In this document: piece after piece, positions 47,356 through 56,588 of the stretch
Layout: every line of letters starts with the position of its first letter
Numbering within the stretch: position 1 is the first letter of the stretch
From: Arthrobacter mangrovi
Lineage (GTDB): Bacteria; Actinomycetota; Actinomycetes; Actinomycetales; Micrococcaceae
Assembly (NCBI RefSeq): GCF_026011795.1
Contig: NZ_BRVS01000005.1
Span: 310,001 to 374,000 of the forward strand
Direction of reading: 5' to 3'
Length of the DNA: 64,000 nt
Position numbers and translations under genes: made by a program
The notes under the pieces: model-generated
The model's database searches: none
Seen by the model: only the letters and a program-made list of their open reading frames with translations
What the model was told of the DNA's origin: nothing

Positions 47356-47951
47356 CGGGCATCCTCCGTTTCGTCGGTCTGTTGCACGGGATCGGTCTGC
47401 AGGGCGGTCCCGGCCTGTTGCGCCGGTGGGGCCTGCCCCGCCTGCCCGGCGTCCGCGCCCGGCGCCCCGGTCCAGCGGTCCAGTTCCAGCCGCATAATCA
47501 GCGCGTCCGCGCCGTCCCGGTAGTAGCGCGGGCGGATGTGGATCTGTTCGAAGCCGAACCAGCGGTAGAGCCGCTGCGCCCGCGGGTTGTCCGCGCGGAC
47601 CTCCAGCAGCACGTCCTTGGCCTTGCGCCGGCCCGCCTCGTCGATGAGCAGGGTCAGCAGCTGCGTCCCGATCCCCTGGCCTTCCCGCTCGGGCACCACC
47701 GCGATGGTCTGCACGTCGGCGATCGGTTCGATGCACATGAGCCCGGCGTAGGCGATCACGCGGTCCAGCGCGTCCACGGCGACAAAGTAGCTGCGGGTCT
47801 CGGGCTGCGCGAGTTCGTCCTCGAACATCTGCAGCGGCCACGCATCCAGCGGGAAGAGCGCGCGCTCCAGTTCCTCCACCGCGGCAACATCCGCGCCGGT
47901 CATCGTCCGGATGCGGCCGGCCCCGGTACCGGTGTTGCCGGCGGCGTTCAC
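47352..47951 (-). CDS. rimI: Ribosomal protein-alanine N-acetyltransferase RimI-like
   Basis: 199 residues, GTG start overlapping the tsaB stop (GTGA). The GNAT domain has [44 protein letters not shown] (acetyl-CoA loop), [22 protein letters not shown] and [18 protein letters not shown]. About 45 C-terminal residues (Gly/Ala/Gln/Pro/Thr-rich) extend beyond the usual RimI end and look disordered. The known target is ribosomal protein S18; context in the tsaB-rimI-tsaD operon supports the name. Confidence 0.93.
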   Translation of the reverse strand: MNAAGNTGTGAGRIRTMTGADVAAVEELERALFPLDAWPLQMFEDELAQPETRSYFVAVDALDRVIAYAGLMCIEPIADVQTIAVVPEREGQGIGTQLLTLLIDEAGRRKAKDVLLEVRADNPRAQRLYRWFGFEQIHIRPRYYRDGADALIMRLELDRWTGAPGADAGQAGQAPPAQQAGTALQTDPVQQTDETEDAR

Positions 47952-48616
47952 AGCGCCCGCTTCCGCGGCCCGGGTACCTTGGCGTCGGATTCGCGCAGGT
48001 AGAGCGGGGTCGTGTCCAGCAGCGGCAGTCCCCGGACCAGCTTGACGACGGCGGTGCGGCCGAGCGCTTCGGCGGTGGGCTGGGTGCCGGTGAAGCCGGG
48101 GACGGACCTCAGCAGCTCCGGGTAGAGGCCGGCGCCGCGCCCATAGACGGGCAGCTCCGGAACGTCGGCCGGCGCCGAGACATGCGGGCCGTCGATCAGC
48201 TGATGCGTGCCGCCGGTGCTGAAGTAGCGGGCCCAGTAAACTTCCTTGCGCCGGGCGTCTGTCGCCACGATGAACTCGTCCACGCCCTGGCGCCAGGCGT
48301 CCAGCGCGGCGTCGACGGCGATGGCATCCAGGCTCATCACACCGTGCAGCGGCTTGCGCCACGCGAAAGCCAGCGAACGCGCCGTCGCGATGCCGGAGCG
48401 CAGCCCGGTAAACGGCCCCGGTCCTACGCCGACCACCAGCGCGTCCAGCTGCGTCCCGGCCACGCCGGCGGATGTGAGGATCCCGTGGATGCCCGGTGCC
48501 AGCACCTCGGCATGGGTCCGCGTGTCTTCGGTGGCGAACGTTCCGAGGGTCTCTCCCTCTCCGGTCAGCAAGGCCGCACTGGCGATGGCGGAGGTATCAA
48601 TGGAGAGGATCAGCAC
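47948..48616 (-). CDS. tsaB: tRNA t6A biosynthesis protein TsaB
   Basis: 222 residues, GTG start. It has [39 protein letters not shown] (the TsaB hallmark) and [17 protein letters not shown]. It is an ASKHA-fold scaffold that dimerises with TsaD. It is usually next to tsaE; here tsaE is about 13 kb away at 61845-62414, with the catabolic cluster and the T7SS-like island in between. Confidence 0.95.
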   Translation of the reverse strand: MLILSIDTSAIASAALLTGEGETLGTFATEDTRTHAEVLAPGIHGILTSAGVAGTQLDALVVGVGPGPFTGLRSGIATARSLAFAWRKPLHGVMSLDAIAVDAALDAWRQGVDEFIVATDARRKEVYWARYFSTGGTHQLIDGPHVSAPADVPELPVYGRGAGLYPELLRSVPGFTGTQPTAEALGRTAVVKLVRGLPLLDTTPLYLRESDAKVPGPRKRAL

Positions 48617-48717
48617 CCCACCATTTTACGCGGTTACGGCGTGCAGCCCGTCCGCACGCCGTCGAGGACCTCCTCTAACGGAAACCCGCCGATTCCCGGA
48701 AGGTCCCTCTGCGGCCG

Positions 48718-48753
48718 AAGGGACCGGCCGGCGTGATGCCGGGCCGGTCCCTT
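48718..48753 (-). terminator. Terminator downstream of the aldehyde dehydrogenase gene
   Basis: AAGGGACCGGCC (48718-48729) pairs perfectly with GGCCGGTCCCTT (48742-48753) over a 12-nt loop with an inner GGC/GCC pairing. It lies 38 bp after the aldehyde dehydrogenase stop, isolating that gene from tsaB. Confidence 0.75.
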
Positions 48754-48791
48754 TCGGAGCCCTGAATCCGTACGTTCCTAGGACCTCGGAC

Positions 48792-50285
48792 TCAGCCCCG
48801 GTTGTACATGACGTGCTTGGTGCGGGAGAAGTCCTCCAGGGCGTAGATCGAGAGGTCCCGGCCGTAGCCGGAGCCCTTGAATCCGCCCCAGGGCACCTCG
48901 TTGGCGATGACCAGATGCGAGTTGACCCAGACCGTGCCGAAGTCCAGTTGCCGGGGGACGGACAGCGAGCGGGCGGCGTTGGAGGTCCATACCGAGGCGG
49001 CGAGCCCGTAGATCGTTTCGTTGGCCCGGCTCACGGCTTCCTCGTCCGTGCCGAAGGTCTCCACCGAGACGACCGGGCCGAAGATCTCCGTGCTGGTGAT
49101 CGCGGCACCGGCCGGCACGTTCGTGACCACGGTGGGTTCGATGAAGTAGCCCGGACCTTCCAGGGCGTTGCCGCCGACGGCGATCGTGAGGCCCTCCTTG
49201 CGGATGTCCTCCAGCGCGGCCAGCACCCGCTTGTAGTGCGCCCCCGAGATCATGGAACCGATTTCGACGTCGTCGCCCGCCCCCGGAGCACCGACGGAGA
49301 TTTCGCTGACCTCGCGCACCAGCAGTTCGGTGAACTTCTCCGCCACGGACTCGTGGACGAGGACGCGGCACGCCGCACCGCATTCCTGGCCGCCGTTCCA
49401 GAACCCGGCCTCGCGGACACCCCGGGCCGCGGCTTCCAGGTCGGCGTCGTCGAAGACAACAACGGGCGCCTTGCCGCCCAGCTCCAGATGCACGCGCTTG
49501 ACCGTGGAGGCTGCGTTCGCGGCGACCTTCTGGCCGCTGCCCACGCTTCCGGTGATGGCGACGAGGTCCACATCCGGGTGCGCCGAGATGCGGTCTCCCA
49601 CGATGCGCCCCGACCCAGTGATGATATTCAGCACGCCGGCGGGAACCTCGTCGGCAATGAGCTCGGCCAGCTTCAGCGTGGTCAGCGGCGTCTGCTCCGA
49701 GGGTTTGAGCACCAGCGTGTTGCCGGCGGCCAGGATCGGTGCGATCTTCCAGGCGGCCATCAGCAGCGGGTAGTTCCAGGGCGTGATCACGCCGACGACG
49801 CCCACGGGTTCGCGGAAGATCACCGAGGTGTGGTTTTCCGCGTAGTCGTCCGCGCCCAGCGTGGTGAAGGCGCGGCCGGCGCCGGCGGAAAACCGGAAAG
49901 TGTCGATGGCGCTCGAGATATCGTCTTCGGCTACGGCAGCCGGCTTCCCGGTGTTGGCCGCTTCGAGGGTTTCGAGGAGTCCCCGGTTGGCCTCGATGAT
50001 GTCCGCGATGCGCAGCAGGACTGCCGAGCGGTCCTTGGGCGTCGTCGCCGCCCAAGACGCCTTGGCCGCGACGGCTGCGGCGACGGCGGCATCGACGTCC
50101 TCCACGGAACCGTCGGGAACCTGCATCAGGACTTCTTCCGTGGCGGGGTTCTCCACCTCGCTGGTCGCGGCCGAACTCGGGGCCGTGAACCCACCGTCGA
50201 TGAACTGGCCGAACGGCGGGAGGGAGGGAGCCGGGGCGGCTTCCGCCCTGCGGACGGTGAAGAGGGCTGTGCCTGAGGTCGTCAT
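48792..50285 (-). CDS. Aldehyde dehydrogenase (gamma-aminobutyraldehyde dehydrogenase-like)
   Basis: 497 residues. Class-3-fold NAD(P)+-dependent dehydrogenase with GVITPWNYPLLMAAWKIAPI, Glu in LELGGKAP, catalytic Cys in GQECGAACR, EIFGPVVSVETF and the end YALEDFSRTKHVMYNRG, which is typical of gamma-aminobutyraldehyde or betaine aldehyde dehydrogenases. It would oxidise the aldehyde from an amine oxidase, one of which is encoded at 52768-54153 in the same cluster. The aldehyde is not certain. Confidence 0.9.
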   Translation of the reverse strand: MTTSGTALFTVRRAEAAPAPSLPPFGQFIDGGFTAPSSAATSEVENPATEEVLMQVPDGSVEDVDAAVAAAVAAKASWAATTPKDRSAVLLRIADIIEANRGLLETLEAANTGKPAAVAEDDISSAIDTFRFSAGAGRAFTTLGADDYAENHTSVIFREPVGVVGVITPWNYPLLMAAWKIAPILAAGNTLVLKPSEQTPLTTLKLAELIADEVPAGVLNIITGSGRIVGDRISAHPDVDLVAITGSVGSGQKVAANAASTVKRVHLELGGKAPVVVFDDADLEAAARGVREAGFWNGGQECGAACRVLVHESVAEKFTELLVREVSEISVGAPGAGDDVEIGSMISGAHYKRVLAALEDIRKEGLTIAVGGNALEGPGYFIEPTVVTNVPAGAAITSTEIFGPVVSVETFGTDEEAVSRANETIYGLAASVWTSNAARSLSVPRQLDFGTVWVNSHLVIANEVPWGGFKGSGYGRDLSIYALEDFSRTKHVMYNRG

Positions 50286-50325
50286 GGTTTTTTCCTTAAG
50301 CCTTGTTATTAGCGGTTGGAGCGGG

Positions 50326-50368
50326 CCGCGGGCCCGGTGCGGCTATTCGCGTCGCACCAGGCCCGCGG
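50326..50368 (-). terminator. Long hairpin between the MFS gene and the aldehyde dehydrogenase gene
   Basis: A 16-bp stem with one mismatch: left arm 50326-50341 starts CCGCGGGCC, right arm 50353-50368 ends GGCCCGCGG, with an 11-nt loop. It is located 26 bp after the MFS stop. It may end or attenuate transcription into the dehydrogenase gene. Confidence 0.65.
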
Positions 50369-50393
50369 CGCCGGAAGGCGGTCAACGCCGTCG

Positions 50394-51731
50394 TTAGTGC
50401 GAGAACGCCGCGGCTGCTTCGGTGAGGGTCTTGCCCTTGGTTTCCGGGGCGAGCCACTGGGAGAGAGCGGCACCGGCGAGTGCGACGGCGGCGGCGATCA
50501 GCATGGTGGGACCGGCCCCGAGGCTCTCCATGGACATCGGCAACAGGAAGATACCGATGCCTGCCCCGACCCGGCTGACGGCGGCCGCGAAACCGGTACC
50601 GATGCAGCGGATCTCGGTCGGAAGGACTTCGCCCGGGTACACGTTCGTCAACGTGTTGTAGCCGGCGTTGAAGAACGAGAAGACCAGGAAGAGGATCAGC
50701 ACGACGGGCGCCGGCGCTCCTGCCCACAGCCCGATGATCGCGAGGACGACGCCGCACAGCCACTGCGGCGGAACAGTCAACAGCCGCCGGCCGGCCTTTT
50801 CGATCAGCAGGAACGTGACTATGACCCCGGCCAGGGCGACGGCAGAGAGCCCGACTCCGCCGGCCAGTCCGCCGGCGAGGCCGTACTGCTGCAGCACGCT
50901 GTCGGCGAAGGTCGCGATCGCGAAGTACGGTGTCACCGCGCAGAACCAGAACCCCGAGATGAACAGCGTGGAGCGCCAGTGCTCCTTGGAGAACAGCATC
51001 CCGAAGCTGCCCTTGCGGACGTCCTCATGCTGGACATCGTCGAGCGCGTCGTCCGGCATGTACTTCGCGGCGAGGGCGCGGGCCTCGTCCTTGCGGCCCT
51101 CGCTCCACAGCCAGCGTGGCGACTCGGGCAGTCCGAGCCGGGCCAAAAACAGGGCCACCGCGAGGAAGGTACTGGTGCCCAGGATGAAGTGCCAGCTGAG
51201 CTCGGTGTATTCGTTGAGCAGGTGGCCGGTCAGGAACGCGATCATGAAGCCGCCGTACCATGCGATCCCCATGGCGGCCATAAGCCGTCCCCGCAGGTGC
51301 GTGGGGGAAAACTCGGCCATCAGGGGCCAGCCGACCGCGTACTCGGTGCCGATGGCAATGCCCATCAGCAGCCGCACCACGATCAACCACACCGGTGAGT
51401 CGATGAAGAACTGCATGCCTGACGCGACAGCGAACAGGCCGATGTCGAACATGAAAATCGGTCTACGGCCCCACTTGTCGGCGGCCACGCCGCCCAGAGG
51501 GGCGCCGATCAGGATGCCGACCAAGGCGGCTGCAGCGATCAGGCCTTCCCAGAACGCCGTGAGCTGCAGGTCTTCGGCCATCGTTCCCGCGACCGGTCCG
51601 ATGATGCCGAGGACGTAGCCGTCCAGGATCATGCCGCCGATCAGGACGCTGACCATTCTGATCAGGAATCGTCGCTTGTCTGCCGCTGCGCCCGCGTGCG
51701 AACGGGCCGCCGGGTTCTTTGTCGATGACAT
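50394..51731 (-). CDS. MFS transporter, sugar/metabolite:H+ symporter type
   Basis: 445 residues, ATG after CAGGAGT. It has twelve helices. The loop between helices 2 and 3 reads GGVAADKWGRRPIFMFDIG, and helices 4-5 carry RLLMGIAIGTEYAVGWPLMAEFSP (split), the RXXXG and PESPRWL patterns of the SP/metabolite-proton symporter families. It probably imports the substrate degraded by the surrounding enzymes. Confidence 0.88.
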   Translation of the reverse strand: MSSTKNPAARSHAGAAADKRRFLIRMVSVLIGGMILDGYVLGIIGPVAGTMAEDLQLTAFWEGLIAAAALVGILIGAPLGGVAADKWGRRPIFMFDIGLFAVASGMQFFIDSPVWLIVVRLLMGIAIGTEYAVGWPLMAEFSPTHLRGRLMAAMGIAWYGGFMIAFLTGHLLNEYTELSWHFILGTSTFLAVALFLARLGLPESPRWLWSEGRKDEARALAAKYMPDDALDDVQHEDVRKGSFGMLFSKEHWRSTLFISGFWFCAVTPYFAIATFADSVLQQYGLAGGLAGGVGLSAVALAGVIVTFLLIEKAGRRLLTVPPQWLCGVVLAIIGLWAGAPAPVVLILFLVFSFFNAGYNTLTNVYPGEVLPTEIRCIGTGFAAAVSRVGAGIGIFLLPMSMESLGAGPTMLIAAAVALAGAALSQWLAPETKGKTLTEAAAAFSH

Positions 51732-51830
51732 GGCTTACTCCTGCGGGGTTGGGATAGACGAGGTGGCTTTTGCCTTGGTCGCGATGTTGAGAAGCTGGCA
51801 TTCGGGCATTTTGGCCTCCCGGTCGTGGTG

Positions 51831-52724
51831 TTATCCGACCGGTTGCTTCAGCGCGGACAGGGCCTGCCGGACCCGTGCAAGGTCCGTGGCGTTGAGCTCG
51901 GCCGTGGGGCGCCGGGGCTTGCCGGCCGGCAGCCCCTGCAGTGCCAGCCCGGCCTTGACGGACGGGATGAACGGCACGGACAGGAGCGCGTCGATGACCG
52001 GGTAGACGTCGTTCCACAGCTCGCGGGCACCGGTGAGGTCGCCGTCGGCGATCCGCCGGTTGACGGCGACGATCTCGTTCGGGACCACGTTGGCCGCCCC
52101 GGCCATCACGCCGGCGGCGCCTTCTGCGAGGGCGCTGTAGATGTAGGCGTCCCACCCGATGAAGGTCCCGATGACGTCGCGATGGTGGTGGATCAACTGC
52201 AGCGCCTGTTCCCAGTTCGCGCTGGAGTCCTTGATGTAGCGGACGTTCTCCACCTCCTCCGCCAGCGAGCGGACGGTGGCCGGGTCCAGGTTCACTCCGG
52301 TCACGGCAGGAATGTTGTACAGCATGATCGGGAGGTCGACCGCGCCGGCTACATCCTTGATGTAGGTGACGGTGTCCTCGACGGTCAGCGGCTCGTAGTA
52401 CGGAGTGACCAGCATCAGCACGTCGGCCCCGGACTTCTCCGCGGCTTTCGAGAGGCGGATGGCTTCGGCGGTCGAGGTGGCGCCGGTCTGGGCGATGACC
52501 GGGACCCGCCCGTTTGTGTGCTCGATGACGGTGTCGATGAGGAGCAGGCGCTCCTCGGAGGACAGGGCACCGACCTCGCCCGTCGATCCTGCAGCCACGA
52601 CGCCGTCTACGCCCCCGTCGATGGAGCGATCGACGACGCGCCGCAAGGTAGCGGTGTCGATGGTCTCGTCCGCGTTGAAGGGGGTGGACAGGGCGGTGAG
52701 GACACCGGTGAGTTCTGTAGTCAT
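51831..52724 (-). CDS. Dihydrodipicolinate synthase family (DapA-like) aldolase/dehydratase
   Basis: 297 residues. A class I aldolase TIM barrel has VLTALSTPFNADETID, AAGSTGEVGALSSEERLLL, VIAQTGATSTAEAI, LVTPYYEPLT, the Tyr/Pro motif IMLYNIPAVTGVNL and Schiff-base Lys in VRYIKDSSAN. It belongs to the branch of catabolic DHDPS-like enzymes rather than lysine synthesis, judged by its setting with a transporter and dehydrogenase. The substrate is unknown; sugar-acid and hydroxyproline-derived intermediates are family options. Confidence 0.88.
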   Translation of the reverse strand: MTTELTGVLTALSTPFNADETIDTATLRRVVDRSIDGGVDGVVAAGSTGEVGALSSEERLLLIDTVIEHTNGRVPVIAQTGATSTAEAIRLSKAAEKSGADVLMLVTPYYEPLTVEDTVTYIKDVAGAVDLPIMLYNIPAVTGVNLDPATVRSLAEEVENVRYIKDSSANWEQALQLIHHHRDVIGTFIGWDAYIYSALAEGAAGVMAGAANVVPNEIVAVNRRIADGDLTGARELWNDVYPVIDALLSVPFIPSVKAGLALQGLPAGKPRRPTAELNATDLARVRQALSALKQPVG

Positions 52725-52767
52725 GAAGAGATTCCTCGTTTCGGTTCGGTAGAAGTGCGGCTGGGCG

Positions 52768-54153
52768 TTAGGCGACGATCGAGATGCCCGGGTTCGGCCG
52801 TGCCTGGCGCTGGGTGGCCAGCAGGCTGGCGGCTTCCTGTGCCGCCGAGAACCCGGAGGTGATCGAGCTTTCGGTGTAGAGGGTGCCGAGGAAGTCGCCG
52901 GCCAGGAAGACGCGGTTGGTTCCGCGCATGAGGGTGGACTGGAGCTTGGCCCGGCCGGGGAAGCAATAGGGCGAGGCCACCTCCCACCGGGCAGCCTTGG
53001 CCTCCACGACGCTGTCGGCGAAGCCGTGGCCGAGGACCTGGTCGAGATCGGCGAGGTGGGTCTGGATGACGTCCTCGTCGCTCTTCTCCAGCAGCGCGCG
53101 TCCGAGGCCGGCCGGCGAGAAGGTCATGAAGCTGCCGCCGGGTTTCCGCACGGACTCGGTGCCGCGGACGATGCTCGCCTGGTTCAGGGCGATCGCGAAC
53201 GAGCGCTTCGGGGCCGCGATGGCGTAGATGTCGTCCCACGGCCGCGCCGAAGTCTCGTTGGTCAGGAAGGCCGTGCTGACGTGCGGGCCGTACTTGATCT
53301 GGCCGAGCGCGCCGCGCAGGTCCTCCGGCAGGTCCACACCGATGCGGTGCGAGACGTCCGCCGTCGTGGCGAGGACGACGGCGCGGGCCTCCACTTCGCG
53401 GTCGACCCCGCCCTGCGTGTAGCGGACGATGACGGAGTTCTTCTTGTGCACGACTTCGTGCACGGCGGCACCGAGCTGGATGCGGTTGCCCAGCGACGCC
53501 GCGATCGTTTCGGTCAGCGTCGACGGCCCGCCGACGATGCCGCGGTTCAGTCCCTGGCCGAAGCCCAGCACCAGGCTGAAGTACCCGATGCCCGCACCTG
53601 CCGAGATCTGGTCCATGTCGCCGGCCGAACGGGTCACCGTGGTCTTGAACAGCGCGGCCGCGTCCTCGCTCAGGTCGCCGATGTAGTCCTGGAAGGATTC
53701 CTCGTTATGGAAGTCGTAGATGCGCTGCTGGCGCATCGCCCCGGATTCCCCCGCCCGCTTCCGCACCACCCGGGTGTACTTGGCGACGCCGCCGACGACC
53801 TTCATCCCGCCGCGCAGCGTATCGATGCGGGACGAGAGGGACATGGGGATGCGGAACGGGTACGTGGCGATGTGTCCCTTGCGGATGAACTTGCCGTTCA
53901 TCGACAGGGCCTGGAGCGAGCCCGGGATCTCGACGGCGGAAACACCGACCTCGCTGAGCAGCGCGTCCGTGGACGACCCGGCCCCGGCGAAGACGTGTCC
54001 GCCCCAGTTCAGCCAGTAGTCGCCCCGGCGCTCCGAGCGGATCCGCCCGCCCACGCGCCCGTCCGCTTCCAGCAGCAGCGTGTCCCAGTGCCGCAGCCGC
54101 CACCCGGCGGAAAGACCGGCGAGTCCGGCGCCGACGATTACAACATCTTTCAT
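52768..54153 (-). CDS. FAD-dependent amine oxidase/protoporphyrinogen-oxidase-like flavoprotein
   Basis: 461 residues from MKDVVIVGAGLAG; the ATG follows AAGGAAG, and a TTG 9 bp upstream overlaps that site. It has N-terminal dinucleotide motif VVIVGAGLAGLSAGWRL, GGRIRSERRGDYWLNWGGHV and C-terminal FAD motif VFLAGDFLGTLYTESSITSGFSAA. No signal peptide is present. It likely oxidises an amine or a related CH-NH substrate, generating an aldehyde or imine and H2O2. It is first in a minus-strand series followed by DHDPS-like, MFS and aldehyde dehydrogenase genes. Confidence 0.85.
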   Translation of the reverse strand: MKDVVIVGAGLAGLSAGWRLRHWDTLLLEADGRVGGRIRSERRGDYWLNWGGHVFAGAGSSTDALLSEVGVSAVEIPGSLQALSMNGKFIRKGHIATYPFRIPMSLSSRIDTLRGGMKVVGGVAKYTRVVRKRAGESGAMRQQRIYDFHNEESFQDYIGDLSEDAAALFKTTVTRSAGDMDQISAGAGIGYFSLVLGFGQGLNRGIVGGPSTLTETIAASLGNRIQLGAAVHEVVHKKNSVIVRYTQGGVDREVEARAVVLATTADVSHRIGVDLPEDLRGALGQIKYGPHVSTAFLTNETSARPWDDIYAIAAPKRSFAIALNQASIVRGTESVRKPGGSFMTFSPAGLGRALLEKSDEDVIQTHLADLDQVLGHGFADSVVEAKAARWEVASPYCFPGRAKLQSTLMRGTNRVFLAGDFLGTLYTESSITSGFSAAQEAASLLATQRQARPNPGISIVA

Positions 54154-54273
54154 CTGTTCCAACTTCCTTTCCGGATCCCCTGCACAGGAGGGCCGCAGTC
54201 CCTATGGGGACGACCGTTCCGCGGTGCTTTGCAGCTTCTAGCGGGCTGACGGGGCTTTGTGATCTGGCTAACG

Positions 54274-54316
54274 TGATGTGCCTTACATCAAAGATAATTT
54301 GTGATCACACATCACA
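54274..54316. promoter_or_regulatory. Two 17-bp palindromes in the gntR/flavoprotein divergent promoter
   Basis: TGATGT-N5-ACATCA (54274-54290) and TGTGAT-N5-ATCACA (54300-54316) have the same 6-5-6 architecture with centres 26 bp apart. A TTTGTGATC half-site recurs at 54256-54264 and 54298-54306. They lie in the AT-richer 244-bp gap between the divergent flavoprotein (start 54153) and GntR (start 54398) genes, where operators of a GntR/FCD repressor are expected. Confidence 0.55.
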
Positions 54317-54385
54317 CAAGGCGGTGGGGAGAAGTTTTTTTGAGGCCCCACTCCCGCGCCGCCGATGTCGGGTCAGTGGCGGCGA

Positions 54386-54391
54386 TATATT
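54386..54391 (+). promoter_or_regulatory. -10 box of a probable leaderless gntR transcript
   Basis: TATATT ends six bases before the GTG at 54398, which has no ribosome-binding site in front of it. That spacing puts the transcription start at or next to the start codon. Confidence 0.45.
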
Positions 54392-54397
54392 TGATCT

Positions 54398-55078
54398 GTG
54401 GTCATATCCAAGCGCGTCGAGTCAACCTTGCTGACCGACCAGGTGTACTCGATGATTCATGAGGCGATCCTGAACGGGGACCTGCCGGCCGGTTCCCGCC
54501 TGCGCATCCGGGACCTTGCCGCCCAGGTTGGAACCAGCGTGATGCCGGTGAGGGAAGCGATCCGCCGCCTGGAAGAAGCCGGACTCGCCGAACGCGAGCC
54601 CCATAAGGGCGCCGTGGTCAAAGGCCTGACCCTGGAGGAACTGATCCACGTCTACGACGTGCGCCGCCTTTTGGAGGTCGAGGCAGCGCGCCTGGGGAGC
54701 CGGAAGGTCACGTCCGAGGACGTCGACAAGATGCAGGACGAATACACCCGGATGCGGACCGCGATTGCCGAGGGCCGCGTCATTGCCCTCCTCGACCACG
54801 ATGAGGAGATGCTGGCCACGCTGTACAACGCCTCCGGAAACCCTGTGCTCGTACAGCTGATCCGCGCGCTCTGGCAGCAGTGCCGGGCCTACAAGATCGT
54901 CGGGGCCAAAGGCAGCCTGAACGACGGGGGCGACGATACGCTCTGGCGCTACCAGCAGGACCTGATTGCCGCGGCCCGGAACCATGACGCCGTCGCTGCC
55001 GCCTCAGTGAACGATGCCTCGCTGCTGGACGCGACAGGCCGCATCAAGGCGCTTCTGGCGGCGCAGAACGAGGGCTAA
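54398..55078 (+). CDS. GntR family regulator, FCD (FadR-type) subfamily
   Basis: 226 residues, GTG start. The N-terminal winged helix has TDQVYSMIHEAILNGDLPAGSRL and DLAAQVGTSVMPVREAIRRLEEAGLAE (recognition helix). The C-terminal FCD helical domain has LEVEAARLGSRKV and the metal/ligand-type Asp/His residues in LLDHDEEMLATLYNASGN. It probably represses the divergent flavoprotein gene and is released by a small carboxylate of the pathway (family knowledge, inferred here). Confidence 0.9.
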   Translation: MVISKRVESTLLTDQVYSMIHEAILNGDLPAGSRLRIRDLAAQVGTSVMPVREAIRRLEEAGLAEREPHKGAVVKGLTLEELIHVYDVRRLLEVEAARLGSRKVTSEDVDKMQDEYTRMRTAIAEGRVIALLDHDEEMLATLYNASGNPVLVQLIRALWQQCRAYKIVGAKGSLNDGGDDTLWRYQQDLIAAARNHDAVAAASVNDASLLDATGRIKALLAAQNEG

Positions 55079-55109
55079 GCGCCCGGCCGCAGACCGCTAC
55101 GCCGCAGGC

Positions 55110-56399
55110 TCAGCGTTCCACGGCGTTAAGACCGCACCATTCGGCGATGAAGAGGGCAATCGACTTAGTGATGCGGCGGACGGACTCGATGTCGACGCGC
55201 TCGTCGTAGCCATGGATCGCCTCGGAGACCGGCCCGTAGACCAGCGTCGGGGTGTCCGCGTAGAGCGTGAAGACGCGGCCGTCGAGGTAGCCGGGGGTGA
55301 CGAAGGACTGAAGTTCCTTCCCGAAGACATCGCGGTGCGCGTCTTTGAGGACGTTCTCGGCGTCGCTGCCTTCCTCAAGCACGTAGCCCTCGGCGAAGAA
55401 TCCCGTGCGCACGGCTTTGGCGCGGATTCCGTTGCCCTGCTCGTCCGCCGTGATGCCCTCGAGTAGCTCGGTGATCTGCTTCCACACGCTTTCGGCCGAC
55501 AGGCCCGGGTAGAGCGCCACCCGCAGGTCGACGTGGCACCAAGCCGGGACACTGGAGGGCCAGTCCCCGCCCCGGATGCCGCCCATGTTCAGGTTGATCG
55601 GGTGGGCGAGGTCTTCGAAATACCGGTGCGCGGCGCGTTCGTCGTTCCACTCTGCTTCCAGGGAGCGGAGCTTGCCCACGACGTAGTAGGCGGCGTCGAT
55701 GGCGTTGAATCCCGCGAGCATCTCCCGGGGATGGGTCGGCTGTCCCGCGACCTCGAGGCGGAACCAGATGACGCCGACGTTCGCCCGTACCAGCATGTCT
55801 TCCTCAGGCTCGGGGATGACCACGGCGTCGGCCCGGTACCCCCGGAGATGGGCGGCCAGCGAGCCGTTGCCGGTACACTCCTCCTCCACTACGGACTGCA
55901 GGTGGATCCTGCCGGCGGGTTCGAAGCCCGCGGCGCGGACCGCGTCGAAAGCGAAGAGGTTGGCGGCGAGTCCGGCCTTCATGTCGCCGCTGCCCCGGCC
56001 GTACAGCCAGCCCTCCTTCACATAGGAATCCCACGGTGAAGCAGACCACTGCTCCGCGGGGCCCTCGGGAACCACGTCGACGTGGCCGTTGAGGATCAGC
56101 GAGCGTCCGCGCTCCACGTCGGGCGTCCAGGTGCCGACAACATTGACCACCTCGTCATAGGAGACGGCGATGGCCCCGGCCCCGGGGTGGGCGGAGAGCT
56201 CCTCGGGATCCAGTTCCCAGCGGTCCATTTGCAGGCCCCGTTGTTCCATGGCCTCGAACAGCAATTGCTGCGCGCTGCCTTCCCGGGTGCGCAGGGAAGG
56301 ATGGCGGACGAGCTCCTGGGTGAAGGCGATCTGGGCGTCGAAGGCCTCGTCCACAGCGGTCAAGATGCGGTCGCGAACGTGCGGATCGAGGGACATCAT
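55110..56399 (-). CDS. M20 family metallopeptidase/deacylase (ArgE/DapE-like)
   Basis: 429 residues from one of two adjacent ATGs (56399 or 56396). Dizinc hydrolase motifs include LILNGHVDVVPEG (first His and Asp), YGRGSGDMKAGLAANLFAF (second Asp), VVEEECTGNGS (catalytic Glu), an internal dimerisation domain and GYLDGRVFTLYADTPTLVYGP near the end. It removes an N-acyl or amide group from an amino-acid-like substrate. It converges on gntR, so it may belong to the same catabolic cluster. The 189-bp upstream gap (56400-56588) shows no feature I can name. Confidence 0.88.
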   Translation of the reverse strand: MMSLDPHVRDRILTAVDEAFDAQIAFTQELVRHPSLRTREGSAQQLLFEAMEQRGLQMDRWELDPEELSAHPGAGAIAVSYDEVVNVVGTWTPDVERGRSLILNGHVDVVPEGPAEQWSASPWDSYVKEGWLYGRGSGDMKAGLAANLFAFDAVRAAGFEPAGRIHLQSVVEEECTGNGSLAAHLRGYRADAVVIPEPEEDMLVRANVGVIWFRLEVAGQPTHPREMLAGFNAIDAAYYVVGKLRSLEAEWNDERAAHRYFEDLAHPINLNMGGIRGGDWPSSVPAWCHVDLRVALYPGLSAESVWKQITELLEGITADEQGNGIRAKAVRTGFFAEGYVLEEGSDAENVLKDAHRDVFGKELQSFVTPGYLDGRVFTLYADTPTLVYGPVSEAIHGYDERVDIESVRRITKSIALFIAEWCGLNAVER

Positions 56400-56588
56400 G
56401 TTCTCCAGTCGGTTCCGGCGGACGGAGTAATCGAAGCTCCGGGACAAGGTCGGCGATGCCGCAAAAACCGGCACCGCTTCGAGTCTCTCTGCGTTTACCG
56501 GCCCAAGGAAGAGCAGTTTCGCACCGACAACGCCGCCGGGCGTGTGCCTTTGCACAATGCTTCGAGCCGTTTCCTTCTGCCTCGAATC

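Noticed and set aside
54300-54316. Possible Crp/GlxR site TGTGA-N7-TCACA
   Set aside because: The Crp/GlxR consensus needs six bases between the half-sites; here there are seven. The 6-5-6 palindrome shared with 54274-54290 fits a GntR-type operator better.
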